From assembly GCA_964572855.1 (NCBI GenBank), contig CAZNGF010000095.1, positions 1-5,120 of the forward strand: DNA of 5,120 nucleotides, in the 5' to 3' direction. The translations under genes and the position numbers were made by a program. Under the pieces are notes generated by a model. The model was not told where the DNA came from. It was given only the letters and a program-made list of their open reading frames with translations, and made no database searches. Every line of letters starts with the position of its first letter. The stretch's first letter is position 1. Origin of the DNA: CAZNGF01 sp964572855 (GTDB lineage Bacteria > Bipolaricaulota > Bipolaricaulia > RBG-16-55-9 > JAJCYT01). Below are positions 1 through 5,120 of this stretch, one piece after another.

Positions 1-915
1 GAGCTCGCGCCGGACTGGTCCAACCCGCTGATCCAGAACGCGGTCTGGTCCCTGATCTCGGTCGCCGCCGTCTACGGGCTCACGCTCCTGACGAGCACGG
101 TGTTCAACCGCGCCATCGGCGACCTGCGCGTGCGCCACAAGTCGCGCAAATACCTGTATTACACCGCCACGGCGCTGTTGTTGCTGATCCTGTTCGGGAT
201 CTGGTCCGGCAACCTGGGCCAGCTCGCGCTGGCGGTCACGGCCATCGGCGCGGCGCTCGCCTTCGCACTGCAGCAGCCCGTGTTCAGCCTGGCGGGCTGG
301 TTCTACATCGTCACCCGCCGGCCCTACGACGTGGGCGACCGCATCGAGCTCGGCGGCGTCTCCGGCGACGTGATCGACATCCGGCTCTTCAAGACCGTCA
401 TGCTCGAGACCTACCCCGAGGGGCGCGGCCACGGCACCCAGAGCACCGGGCGCGTGGTGGATTTTCCCAACAGCGACGTGCTGTCGAAGTCGCTGCTCAA
501 CTACACGCGCGGCTTCGAGTACCTCTGGAACGAATACCCCATCCTGATCACCTTCGAGAGCAACTGGTCCAAGGCCAAGCAACTGTTGCAGGAGATCGTG
601 GACGCGGAGACGCACCTGTATGAAGAACCGGCCCGCTCCCAGATCGAGCGCATGGCTCGCAACTTTCTGGTCCAGTACGACAACCTCAGCCCGATGGTCT
701 ATCTGGCCGTCCGCGACAGCGGTGTCGAGCTAGGCCTGCGTTACCTGACGCCGGCGCGCCAGCGCCGCACGATCCGCGACCGGATTTCAGCCGCGATTCT
801 GGAGGCGTTCGAGCGCGAGCCCGACATCGAGTTGGCCTATCCCACCTACCGTTTCTTCCGCCGCGATCGCGAAGAAAGTAAGCTCGAGCGGCGGGGGAAG
901 GATACGGAAGCCTGA
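1..915 (+). CDS. MscS-family mechanosensitive ion channel, 5'-truncated by the window edge
   Basis: The frame is open from base 1 to the TGA at 913-915, giving 304 visible residues; the true start lies upstream. GTG at 100 is not a credible start because the preceding 33 codons already encode a hydrophobic helix. Three membrane segments are visible (about residues 11-34, 51-70 and 74-104). The third is rich in Gly and Ala (AVTAIGAALAFALQQP), like the pore-lining helix of MscS. The beta-domain signature follows: RPYDVGDRIEL near 107-117, then GGVSGDVIDIRLFKT, and the typical PNSDV at 156-160. The alpha/beta C-terminal domain runs to about 285 and ends in a charged tail. The family forms inner-membrane channels that release solutes under hypo-osmotic tension. 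A short Gly-rich loop (about 139-150) lies between the beta-domain and the PNS motif. No cyclic-nucleotide domain follows. The family assignment is secure; the subfamily and gene name are not. Confidence 0.93.
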   Translation, partial: ELAPDWSNPLIQNAVWSLISVAAVYGLTLLTSTVFNRAIGDLRVRHKSRKYLYYTATALLLLILFGIWSGNLGQLALAVTAIGAALAFALQQPVFSLAGWFYIVTRRPYDVGDRIELGGVSGDVIDIRLFKTVMLETYPEGRGHGTQSTGRVVDFPNSDVLSKSLLNYTRGFEYLWNEYPILITFESNWSKAKQLLQEIVDAETHLYEEPARSQIERMARNFLVQYDNLSPMVYLAVRDSGVELGLRYLTPARQRRTIRDRISAAILEAFEREPDIELAYPTYRFFRRDREESKLERRGKDTEA

Positions 916-950
916 ATGTCCTCCGGTGGAATCCGTCCGGGGTCGTTTCG

Positions 951-956
951 TATGAT
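951..956 (+). promoter_or_regulatory. Possible -10 element (TATGAT) before the small lipoprotein gene
   Basis: TATGAT matches the sigma-70 -10 consensus at five of six positions and lies in the 95-base gap between the MscS stop and the ATG at 1011. It would give a leader of roughly 45-50 bases. No convincing -35 box is present: the best hexamer at suitable spacing, TGGAAT at 927-932, matches only three positions. This is tentative. Confidence 0.3.
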
Positions 957-999
957 GGCGGAGAACATGCGTACACGTCCGAACAGCTCGATGCCGAAC

Positions 1000-1008
1000 G
1001 GAGAGGGG
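1000..1008 (+). promoter_or_regulatory. Ribosome binding site of the small lipoprotein gene
   Basis: A purine run GGAGAGGGG lies just before ATG 1011. Its GGAG core leaves seven bases to the start codon, which is normal spacing, and this supports the choice of ATG 1011 over any upstream start. Confidence 0.7.
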
Positions 1009-1010
1009 AC

Positions 1011-1307
1011 ATGATCCGTTTCTGCAACGCGGCCGTGCTACTGTCGCTGCTTTTGTCGCCGCTCGTTCTGACCAGCTGCGAGCTGCTGCAACCGCAGCTC
1101 AGCGTCGAGCGGGCCGTGGCACGGCTCATCCCCAACGACCCGCCCACCGTGCTCGACGCCGACACGCTCATCGGCGACGGTGAGATCCTGCGCGCGATCG
1201 AGTTCTGGGTCAAGGGAACGTCGGTGCCAAAGGCGAATGGTGCCCGCATCGACGACGAAATCATGGAACGCCTCGTCTCGCTCTGGGCCAAACGCGAGCA
1301 GGTCTAG
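1011..1307 (+). CDS. Small predicted lipoprotein, unknown function (98 aa)
   Basis: I do not recognise this family. Residues 1-22 form a short type II signal sequence: Arg3, a hydrophobic Leu-rich core, then the lipobox LTSC with Cys23 as the likely lipidated residue. The mature part would be about 76 residues, soluble and probably mostly helical (for example SVERAVARLI, and DEIMERLVSLWAKREQV at the C-terminus). After Cys23 comes Glu24 rather than Asp, which by the enterobacterial +2 rule would not favour inner-membrane retention, so outer-membrane anchoring is the mild expectation. The start is backed by the GGAG at 1000-1003. The gene lies 95 bases after the MscS stop and 71 bases before the beta-barrel gene, all on the same strand. 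It may belong with the barrel/ABC operon, but the next gene seems to have its own promoter. That it is a real coding sequence is likely from the lipobox, RBS and codon use. Confidence 0.75.
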   Translation: MIRFCNAAVLLSLLLSPLVLTSCELLQPQLSVERAVARLIPNDPPTVLDADTLIGDGEILRAIEFWVKGTSVPKANGARIDDEIMERLVSLWAKREQV

Positions 1308-1317
1308 GCGCCCCGCG

Positions 1318-1347
1318 TTGCAATCGGGAGGAAAAAACGCCTACACT
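1318..1347 (+). promoter_or_regulatory. Candidate sigma-70-type promoter for the barrel/ABC operon
   Basis: TTGCAA (1318-1323) and TACACT (1342-1347) are separated by 18 bases; each hexamer matches four of six consensus positions. The spacer contains an A-rich run (AAAAAA, 1332-1337) that is unusual in such GC-rich DNA. Transcription would begin near 1354, about 25 bases before ATG 1379, leaving room for the GAGGG ribosome binding site at 1364-1368. This is a motif match only, but the position between two genes fits an operon promoter. Confidence 0.45.
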
Positions 1348-1378
1348 GAGACCAATCATCCCTGAGGGCGATCGACTG

Positions 1379-2482
1379 ATGCACAAGCTAACTTGGCTTA
1401 CCGTCGCGTTCCTGCTTGTCGCGTTCGTTCCGGCTGCGGCTCAAACCGTCTCTCCCTGCGATTTCGGCCCGGCGGAGAGCCGTTTCACGGGCCTGAGCGT
1501 ACGCGGCAGCGGGCAGTGGGTCGACGATCCCTACCGCAACGACCGCGGCAACAGCCTGACCGCGACGCTCAACTCGGATTACACGCACCTAACCGACACG
1601 GAGGCGCTCGGTTACCGGCTGGAGGGGGACGGGCAGTTGGGCCTGAACGGCACCGAGTTCGGCGCCGAAGTCGGTGCCACCGGCAACGTCAAGTATTACG
1701 TCCGTCGTGACTGGTTTGGCATCGGCACGCTGGACGTCCGATTGGATTTCGGCGCGCCGCTGCGGGGCGACCTGTCCGCCGGGTTCGGCCGGGGACGCTT
1801 CCGCAACGTCACGCCCCTGGTCAAGGCCATCCGCTTGCAAAACGCGCTGCTCGACCAGGGCGCGTTGGCGGGCCCGCTGCTGGGCGAGACGCTCCACGCA
1901 CTGGCCAAGGGGATCAGCGTCCAGGGCCCCTCGACCGGGGAGCGGATCGAAACCCTGGAGCGCGAGCTGGAGGGCTCCGGCCTGGTCGCCGGCGACCAGC
2001 TCGACGCCCGGGCGCTGCTCACGATCGAGCGAATTCTCTCCGCCGACGAGGAGGCGAGGCTCTGCGGCTGGGAGGTCCAGCTCAGCGCGGGTGCCGAGTT
2101 GCGCGACGTTCCCCGGCTCAAGGTCGGCGAGGCGTTCGTGCTGAGCGGGGACGTGGCCTACGTGCCCAACGCGATCTCGCAGTGGTCGCTGGGCGCGCGC
2201 TGGGTGTCGGGCTTCGACCCGCTGCGACGCCATTCGCTGCGCGCCGAGGCGGCCTTCGGCCAGCGCCTGCGCGAGAACCTGCTCGTGCGCGGTCGCTACA
2301 CCTTCAGCCGCGACCAAACAACCGATGAGCCGGCCGTGGATCGACACCTGGCGACGCTGTCGGCTTACCTCCGGGTGGGCGCCAGGCTCGACGTCACGCT
2401 CAACGGCGAGTTGAATCACGAGACCGGGTTCGAGCAAGTCAGCAAAACGCTTTCGGTCCAGCTCAGCTACGACGTGTTCTGA
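1379..2482 (+). CDS. Predicted outer-membrane beta-barrel protein with internal helical segment (367 aa)
   Basis: A Sec signal peptide covers about residues 1-21 (hydrophobic core WLTVAFLLVAFV, cleavage likely after AAA before Gln22). Two blocks of alternating hydrophobic/polar residues look like amphipathic beta-strands: about 36-140 and about 231-367. The chain ends in SVQLSYDVF, a terminal Phe with alternating hydrophobics, which is the classic last-strand signal of outer-membrane barrels. Between the blocks, residues 144-228 look helical (TPLVKAIRLQNALLDQGAL, GERIETLERELEG, DARALLTIERILSADEEARL). The only cysteines are Cys27 and Cys229, which could form a disulfide in the periplasm. GAGGG at 1364-1368 serves as RBS, ten bases from the ATG. 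The stop TGA shares its A with the ABC ATPase start, so the two are coupled. Likely role: an outer-membrane component or passive partner of the ABC exporter encoded next. The barrel call is structural inference; no specific family is recognised. Confidence 0.75.
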   Translation: MHKLTWLTVAFLLVAFVPAAAQTVSPCDFGPAESRFTGLSVRGSGQWVDDPYRNDRGNSLTATLNSDYTHLTDTEALGYRLEGDGQLGLNGTEFGAEVGATGNVKYYVRRDWFGIGTLDVRLDFGAPLRGDLSAGFGRGRFRNVTPLVKAIRLQNALLDQGALAGPLLGETLHALAKGISVQGPSTGERIETLERELEGSGLVAGDQLDARALLTIERILSADEEARLCGWEVQLSAGAELRDVPRLKVGEAFVLSGDVAYVPNAISQWSLGARWVSGFDPLRRHSLRAEAAFGQRLRENLLVRGRYTFSRDQTTDEPAVDRHLATLSAYLRVGARLDVTLNGELNHETGFEQVSKTLSVQLSYDVF

Positions 2483-2484
2483 TG
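2480..2484 (+). promoter_or_regulatory. TGATG stop/start overlap coupling barrel and ABC ATPase genes
   Basis: The barrel stop TGA (2480-2482) shares its final A with the ATPase start ATG (2482-2484). The preceding 20 bases hold no purine-rich Shine-Dalgarno sequence, so ATPase translation probably depends on ribosomes finishing the barrel. This makes coupled production likely and argues that the two proteins act together. Confidence 0.8.
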
Positions 2485-3204
2485 GACGCGATCATTCGGG
2501 CGCGGCAGCTTAGCAAGCGCTTCGGCGACCACACCGTGTTCAGCGATCTGGACCTGTCCGTCGTGCGGGGGCAGATCTACGCGCTCATCGGCCCCAGCGG
2601 CTCGGGAAAAACGACGCTCATCCGCATCCTGTGCGGGCTGCTCCGGCCCGATGAGGGGCGCGTTTCGGTGCTGGGCTGGGAGGTGCCCAACTTCCGCATC
2701 CAGCCGCAAATCGGCTACATGCCGCAGGAGACCGCGCTCTACTCCGACCTGACCGTGATGCAGAACCTGGCCTTCTTCGGCGAGCTCTACGACCTGCCGC
2801 GCAAGCAGGCACGCGAGCGCGCCGAGGAACTCCTCGAGTTGCTTCGACTCGAGCGGACCCGGGAACAGAACGTGGCCACGCTCTCGGGCGGGATGAAGCG
2901 ACGGGTCTCGCTTATCGCCAGCCTGCTGCACAAGCCGCGGCTGCTCTTTCTGGACGAGCCCACGGTCGGGCTCGACCCCGAGTTGCGCAACGCGCTCTGG
3001 GACCACTTCCACGAGCTGAGTCAGCAGGACGTCACGCTGCTGGTCACGACGCATCACATGGATGAGGCCACCCGTTGCGATTCCGTCGGCGTGTTGAACC
3101 AGGGCCGGATGCTGGCCGAGGGCGCCGCGGACACGTTGTTGGAGCGCACGGGTGCCGACTCGCTGGAGGCGGCCGTGATCGCGCTGGCCAAGGGGGACGT
3201 GTGA
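2482..3204 (+). CDS. ABC transporter ATP-binding protein of an ABC-2 type exporter (240 aa)
   Basis: This is the cytoplasmic ATPase that powers the permease encoded next. All canonical motifs are present: Walker A GPSGSGKTT at 37-45, Q-loop Gln82 (MPQE), ABC signature LSGGM at 134-138, Walker B LLFLDEP at 154-160 with catalytic Glu159, D-loop GLDP at 163-166, and H-loop His191 (VTTHHMDEA). At 240 residues it is a single nucleotide-binding domain of ordinary length, without a long C-terminal extension, so it should act as a homodimer. The sequence style (PQETALYSDLTVMQNLAFFGELYDL, and MDEAT after the H-loop) is that of the CcmA/DrrA/YbhF-like exporter ATPases, a broad group covering drug, lipid and polysaccharide export. 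Its start overlaps the barrel stop by one base and its end overlaps the permease start by four. Function as an export ATPase is secure; the substrate is unknown. Confidence 0.95.
   Translation: MDAIIRARQLSKRFGDHTVFSDLDLSVVRGQIYALIGPSGSGKTTLIRILCGLLRPDEGRVSVLGWEVPNFRIQPQIGYMPQETALYSDLTVMQNLAFFGELYDLPRKQARERAEELLELLRLERTREQNVATLSGGMKRRVSLIASLLHKPRLLFLDEPTVGLDPELRNALWDHFHELSQQDVTLLVTTHHMDEATRCDSVGVLNQGRMLAEGAADTLLERTGADSLEAAVIALAKGDV
3190..3204 (+). promoter_or_regulatory. RBS and GTGA overlap that set the permease start
   Basis: AAGGGGG (3190-3196) lies four bases before GTG 3201, and the GTG overlaps the ATPase stop TGA (3202-3204) in the arrangement GTGA. This decides the permease start: the frame is open further upstream to 3075, but that would add 42 hydrophilic Arg/Gly-rich residues lying wholly over the ATPase gene. 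Confidence 0.8.
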
Positions 3205-4421
3205 AGTCCTGGATCCTGATCGTGAACGTGTTCCGCCGCATCCGCCAGGACCCGCGCACGCTGGTCATGGTCGCGCTTACGCCGCTGTTTTTCATCGTGC
3301 TCTATGGGGTGTCCTTCTCCGGAACGCCCAGCCACCTGAAGGTCGTGATCGTAAACGAGGACACGGGGCTGGCCTCCGTGCGCACCCAACAGGTCGGACG
3401 CGTCACGCTGGAGATGGACCTGGCAGCACAGTTTCTGGACAAGCTGGACGCGGAAACGTTCGACGTGGCGACGTTGGACGACCCCGAAGTCGCCGCGGCC
3501 GAAGTCCGGGCCGGGCGCGCCTGGGCCGCGCTGCATTTTCCGCAGCAGTTTTCGCACGCCGTGGTCAACGAGGCGCTCCGCATCACGGGAGCGCGCGACG
3601 TGGAACAGGGCGGCCAAACGTTCCGCGTCCTGCCGCCCGAAACCGAGGCCGAGCGGACGCTGGCCGCGGTCACGTTGGACAACAGCAACCCCATCGTCAC
3701 GCCCACGATCGTGCAGGCATTCAACGAGGCGTTCTCCAGCCTGCTATCGGACCAGCGCGCCATCCTCTCGCCGGTGGCGCTGCTTGAGCTCGACACGCTC
3801 TACGGCGGCGAGGTCAAGCAGATCGACTACACCGCGCCGGGCGTGATCGGCTTCGCCATCACGCTCATCACGGTCATGCTCACGGCCATCTCGATCGTGC
3901 GCGAGCGCACCAGCGGCACGCTCACGCGGCTCCTGATCGCGCCGGTGCGCCCCTGGCAGGTCACCCTCGGCTACGCGCTCGCCTACACCCTGGTCGCGCT
4001 CTTCCAGGTCGGGGAGCTCTTGGCGGCCTCCCACTTTCTGTTCGGCATCCGCTTCGCCGGCCATCTGGGCTGGGTGTTCTTGATCGTGCTGGTCTACACG
4101 GTGGGGCTGCAGGGCGTGGCCACGCTGTTGAGCACGCTGGCGCGCAACGAGTTCCAGGCCGTGCAATACATTCTGGTGATTTTGATCCCGTCCATCATGA
4201 TGAGCGGGGTATTCTGGCCCATCGAGGCCATGCCGGCGCACGTTCAGCCGCTGGCCTGGCTCAGCCCGCTCACCTACGCCAACACCGCGCTGCGCGACGT
4301 GATGCTGCGCGGCTGGGGCGGCGCGCAGATCGCGCTAGAGCTGAGCGTCCTGACCGGTTTCGCGCTGCTCATGCTGGCGCTGAGCGTGGGCTCTATGCGA
4401 CGGCAGGCATACTCGGCCTGA
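3201..4421 (+). CDS. ABC-2 type transporter permease (406 aa, GTG start)
   Basis: This is the inner-membrane half of the exporter. With GTG 3201 as start the protein opens MKSWILIVNVFRRIRQDPRT, a normal amphipathic N-terminus for this family. TM1 is at about 19-38, followed by a large extracytoplasmic domain (about 40-210) containing LDNSNP near 159-164, a position where related permeases carry a similar DxSNP motif. Five more membrane segments follow: about 212-233, 256-281, 288-312, 321-341 and 378-398. The cytoplasmic loop RERTSGTLTRLLIAPV (234-249) and the late WPIEAMP and PLTYANTALRDVMLRG motifs are hallmarks of ABC-2 permeases (DrrB/YhhJ-like, Pfam ABC2_membrane_3 type). There is one permease gene, so a homodimer paired with the ATPase dimer is expected. 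Family members export drugs, lipids, polysaccharides or other hydrophobic compounds; nothing here fixes the substrate. It is the last gene of the overlapping trio. Confidence 0.93.
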   Translation: MKSWILIVNVFRRIRQDPRTLVMVALTPLFFIVLYGVSFSGTPSHLKVVIVNEDTGLASVRTQQVGRVTLEMDLAAQFLDKLDAETFDVATLDDPEVAAAEVRAGRAWAALHFPQQFSHAVVNEALRITGARDVEQGGQTFRVLPPETEAERTLAAVTLDNSNPIVTPTIVQAFNEAFSSLLSDQRAILSPVALLELDTLYGGEVKQIDYTAPGVIGFAITLITVMLTAISIVRERTSGTLTRLLIAPVRPWQVTLGYALAYTLVALFQVGELLAASHFLFGIRFAGHLGWVFLIVLVYTVGLQGVATLLSTLARNEFQAVQYILVILIPSIMMSGVFWPIEAMPAHVQPLAWLSPLTYANTALRDVMLRGWGGAQIALELSVLTGFALLMLALSVGSMRRQAYSA

Positions 4422-4457
4422 GCCAAACGGCCGATAGCGCCTCCCGCCGCACTTCGT

Positions 4458-4463
4458 TACGAT
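4458..4463 (+). promoter_or_regulatory. Possible -10 element (TACGAT) before the second lipoprotein gene
   Basis: TACGAT lies in the 79-base gap between the permease stop and ATG 4501 and matches the sigma-70 -10 consensus at four of six positions. No acceptable -35 hexamer is visible 16-18 bases upstream. It would give a leader of about 30 bases, consistent with the RBS position. Weak evidence. Confidence 0.25.
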
Positions 4464-4485
4464 TTCACACGGGCAAAACGGAAGC

Positions 4486-4493
4486 AAGGAGGG
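4486..4493 (+). promoter_or_regulatory. Strong ribosome binding site of the second lipoprotein gene
   Basis: AAGGAGGG is a near-perfect Shine-Dalgarno sequence with seven bases to ATG 4501. It is the strongest such site in the window and suggests efficient, independent translation rather than coupling to the permease. Confidence 0.8.
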
Positions 4494-4500
4494 ATCCACC

Positions 4501-5082
4501 ATGTGGCGGGTGAGCTCGTTTGCAACCGTCCTGGCACTGGCCGCTGCGCTGGCGGGCTGCTTCCACGAAACGACGGTGTCGTTCGAGGAGCGCTTCGAGC
4601 GGGGCCTGAGTCAATGGCAGCAAGGGTCAGACGTGCCCGAGGACCCCAACAACCCCGGCAACCCGGTCGCCTGGTTCGTCGAGGCGAGCGCGGACCGCGC
4701 GGCCGAAGGGAATGGCTCGGCACGCATCTTCCTCGACGGGCGGCAGGACGACGGCACGATCTGGCTGGCCCGCGCCTTCGACGTGCCGGCGGGCCGCACC
4801 GTATCCGTGTCGTTCTCGTTCCAGCTCTGGAGCGAAACCGAAAGCTTCAACACGCTGGCCAAGGTGGCCGCCTACGCGGGGGCAGCCGCCCCCGACCTCG
4901 AAGAACACTTCGACACCGACCGCGCCGCCAACCGGGCAGCCGGTTGGGAAACTTACGCCTACGAGTTCACGGTCGACGGCGGATCGGACGGAACCGTGTG
5001 GGTCGCCTTCGGGATCAGCGCCGTGTGGGAGACCGAGATGACCTATTACGTCGACGACGTCCACGGCACGCTGCGTTTCTAG
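4501..5082 (+). CDS. Predicted lipoprotein with a jelly-roll-like beta-sandwich domain (193 aa)
   Basis: Residues 1-19 are a type II signal sequence (Arg3, Ala/Leu-rich core) ending in the lipobox LAGC, so Cys20 is the likely lipidated residue; Phe21 and His22 follow, with no Asp retention signal, which hints at outer-membrane anchoring. The mature part reads like a carbohydrate-binding-module or galactose-binding-like beta-sandwich: an opening FEERFERGLSQW (28-39), an acidic/Asn-rich loop DVPEDPNNPGNPVAW (44-58), a GSARIFLDG strand (72-80), alternating strands around VSVSFSFQLW (101-110), and a closing YYVDDVHGTLRF (182-193), a common last-strand motif of such domains. It has no catalytic motif I can name. 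Possible roles are binding envelope or extracellular glycans or serving as a surface structural protein. It has its own RBS, 79 bases after the permease stop, so co-transcription with the ABC operon is possible but unproven. The fold is inferred; the specific family is not identified. Confidence 0.75.
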   Translation: MWRVSSFATVLALAAALAGCFHETTVSFEERFERGLSQWQQGSDVPEDPNNPGNPVAWFVEASADRAAEGNGSARIFLDGRQDDGTIWLARAFDVPAGRTVSVSFSFQLWSETESFNTLAKVAAYAGAAAPDLEEHFDTDRAANRAAGWETYAYEFTVDGGSDGTVWVAFGISAVWETEMTYYVDDVHGTLRF

Positions 5083-5120
5083 CGCGCCACCGCGCAAACG
5101 GGGGCGATCAGCCGGCGCGC
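5082..5120. repeat. 7-bp perfect inverted repeat at the window end, possible hairpin
   Basis: GCGCGCC (5082-5088) and GGCGCGC (5114-5120) are perfect reverse complements separated by 25 bases, starting at the last base of the lipoprotein stop codon. It could be the stem of a transcription terminator, but the loop is long, and any following T-run lies outside the window. In DNA this GC-rich such a match can arise by chance. Confidence 0.3.

Noticed and set aside
686..1291. Reverse-strand open frame (201 codons) across the MscS/lipoprotein gap
   Set aside because: Ser/Arg-rich low-complexity translation with no domain, antisense to two better-supported genes.
1180..1365. Alternative 61-codon forward frame overlapping the small lipoprotein
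   Set aside because: Ser/Arg-rich, no RBS support, and it overlaps a gene with a clear lipobox and RBS in another frame.
1331..1366. T-run on the minus strand (complement of AAAAAA at 1332-1337) as a reverse-strand terminator
   Set aside because: No stem-loop precedes the run on that strand and there is no credible minus-strand gene to terminate.
1589..2437. Long reverse-strand open frame (282 codons) opposite the barrel gene
   Set aside because: It lies entirely antisense to a gene with signal peptide, barrel-like strands and operon coupling. Its Arg/Glu/Gln/Ala-rich composition is what GC-rich DNA gives on the opposite strand, and it shows no recognisable domain.
3744..4241. Reverse-strand open frame (165 codons) opposite the permease
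   Set aside because: Composition rich in His, Arg, Glu and Asp is the expected antisense of hydrophobic membrane codons; it shows no motif of its own.
4413..4434. Hairpin TCGGCC/GGCCGA around the permease stop codon as an intrinsic terminator
   Set aside because: The stem is only six pairs with a ten-base loop, overlaps the stop codon, and no T-run follows; it does not meet the pattern of an intrinsic terminator.

Overview
The window is dense, GC-rich bacterial DNA (about two thirds G+C by eye, with strong G/C preference at third codon positions). All six credible genes lie on the + strand. Two predicted lipoproteins, a predicted outer-membrane beta-barrel and ABC/MscS inner-membrane proteins point to a Gram-negative (diderm) bacterium. 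A GC-rich proteobacterium, possibly a gammaproteobacterium, would fit, but no phylogenetic marker gene is present and the taxonomic guess is weak.

Layout: (1) 1-915, the 3' part of an MscS-type mechanosensitive channel gene whose start lies before the window. (2) 1011-1307, a 98-residue predicted lipoprotein with no family I recognise. (3) 1379-2482, a 367-residue predicted outer-membrane beta-barrel with a signal peptide and an internal helical segment. (4) 2482-3204, an ABC transporter ATPase with every canonical motif. (5) 3201-4421, its ABC-2 type permease, which I start at GTG 3201. (6) 4501-5082, a 193-residue predicted lipoprotein with a beta-sandwich (jelly-roll-like) domain. There is no gene-free stretch longer than about 100 bases. 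I see no tRNA, rRNA, CRISPR array, transposase or other mobile element.

Genes 3, 4 and 5 are joined by stop/start overlaps (TGATG and GTGA) and are very probably one translationally coupled operon. This is the most interesting part of the window: a probable outer-membrane barrel made from the same message as a one-ATPase, one-permease ABC-2 exporter, with no periplasmic adaptor (HlyD/MFP) gene beside it. A plausible reading is an envelope export or envelope-lipid transport module, but the substrate cannot be read from the sequence. The two lipoprotein genes flank the operon, and each has its own ribosome binding site and a possible -10 element, so their membership in the system is only a hypothesis. 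The MscS gene is probably an unrelated upstream neighbour.
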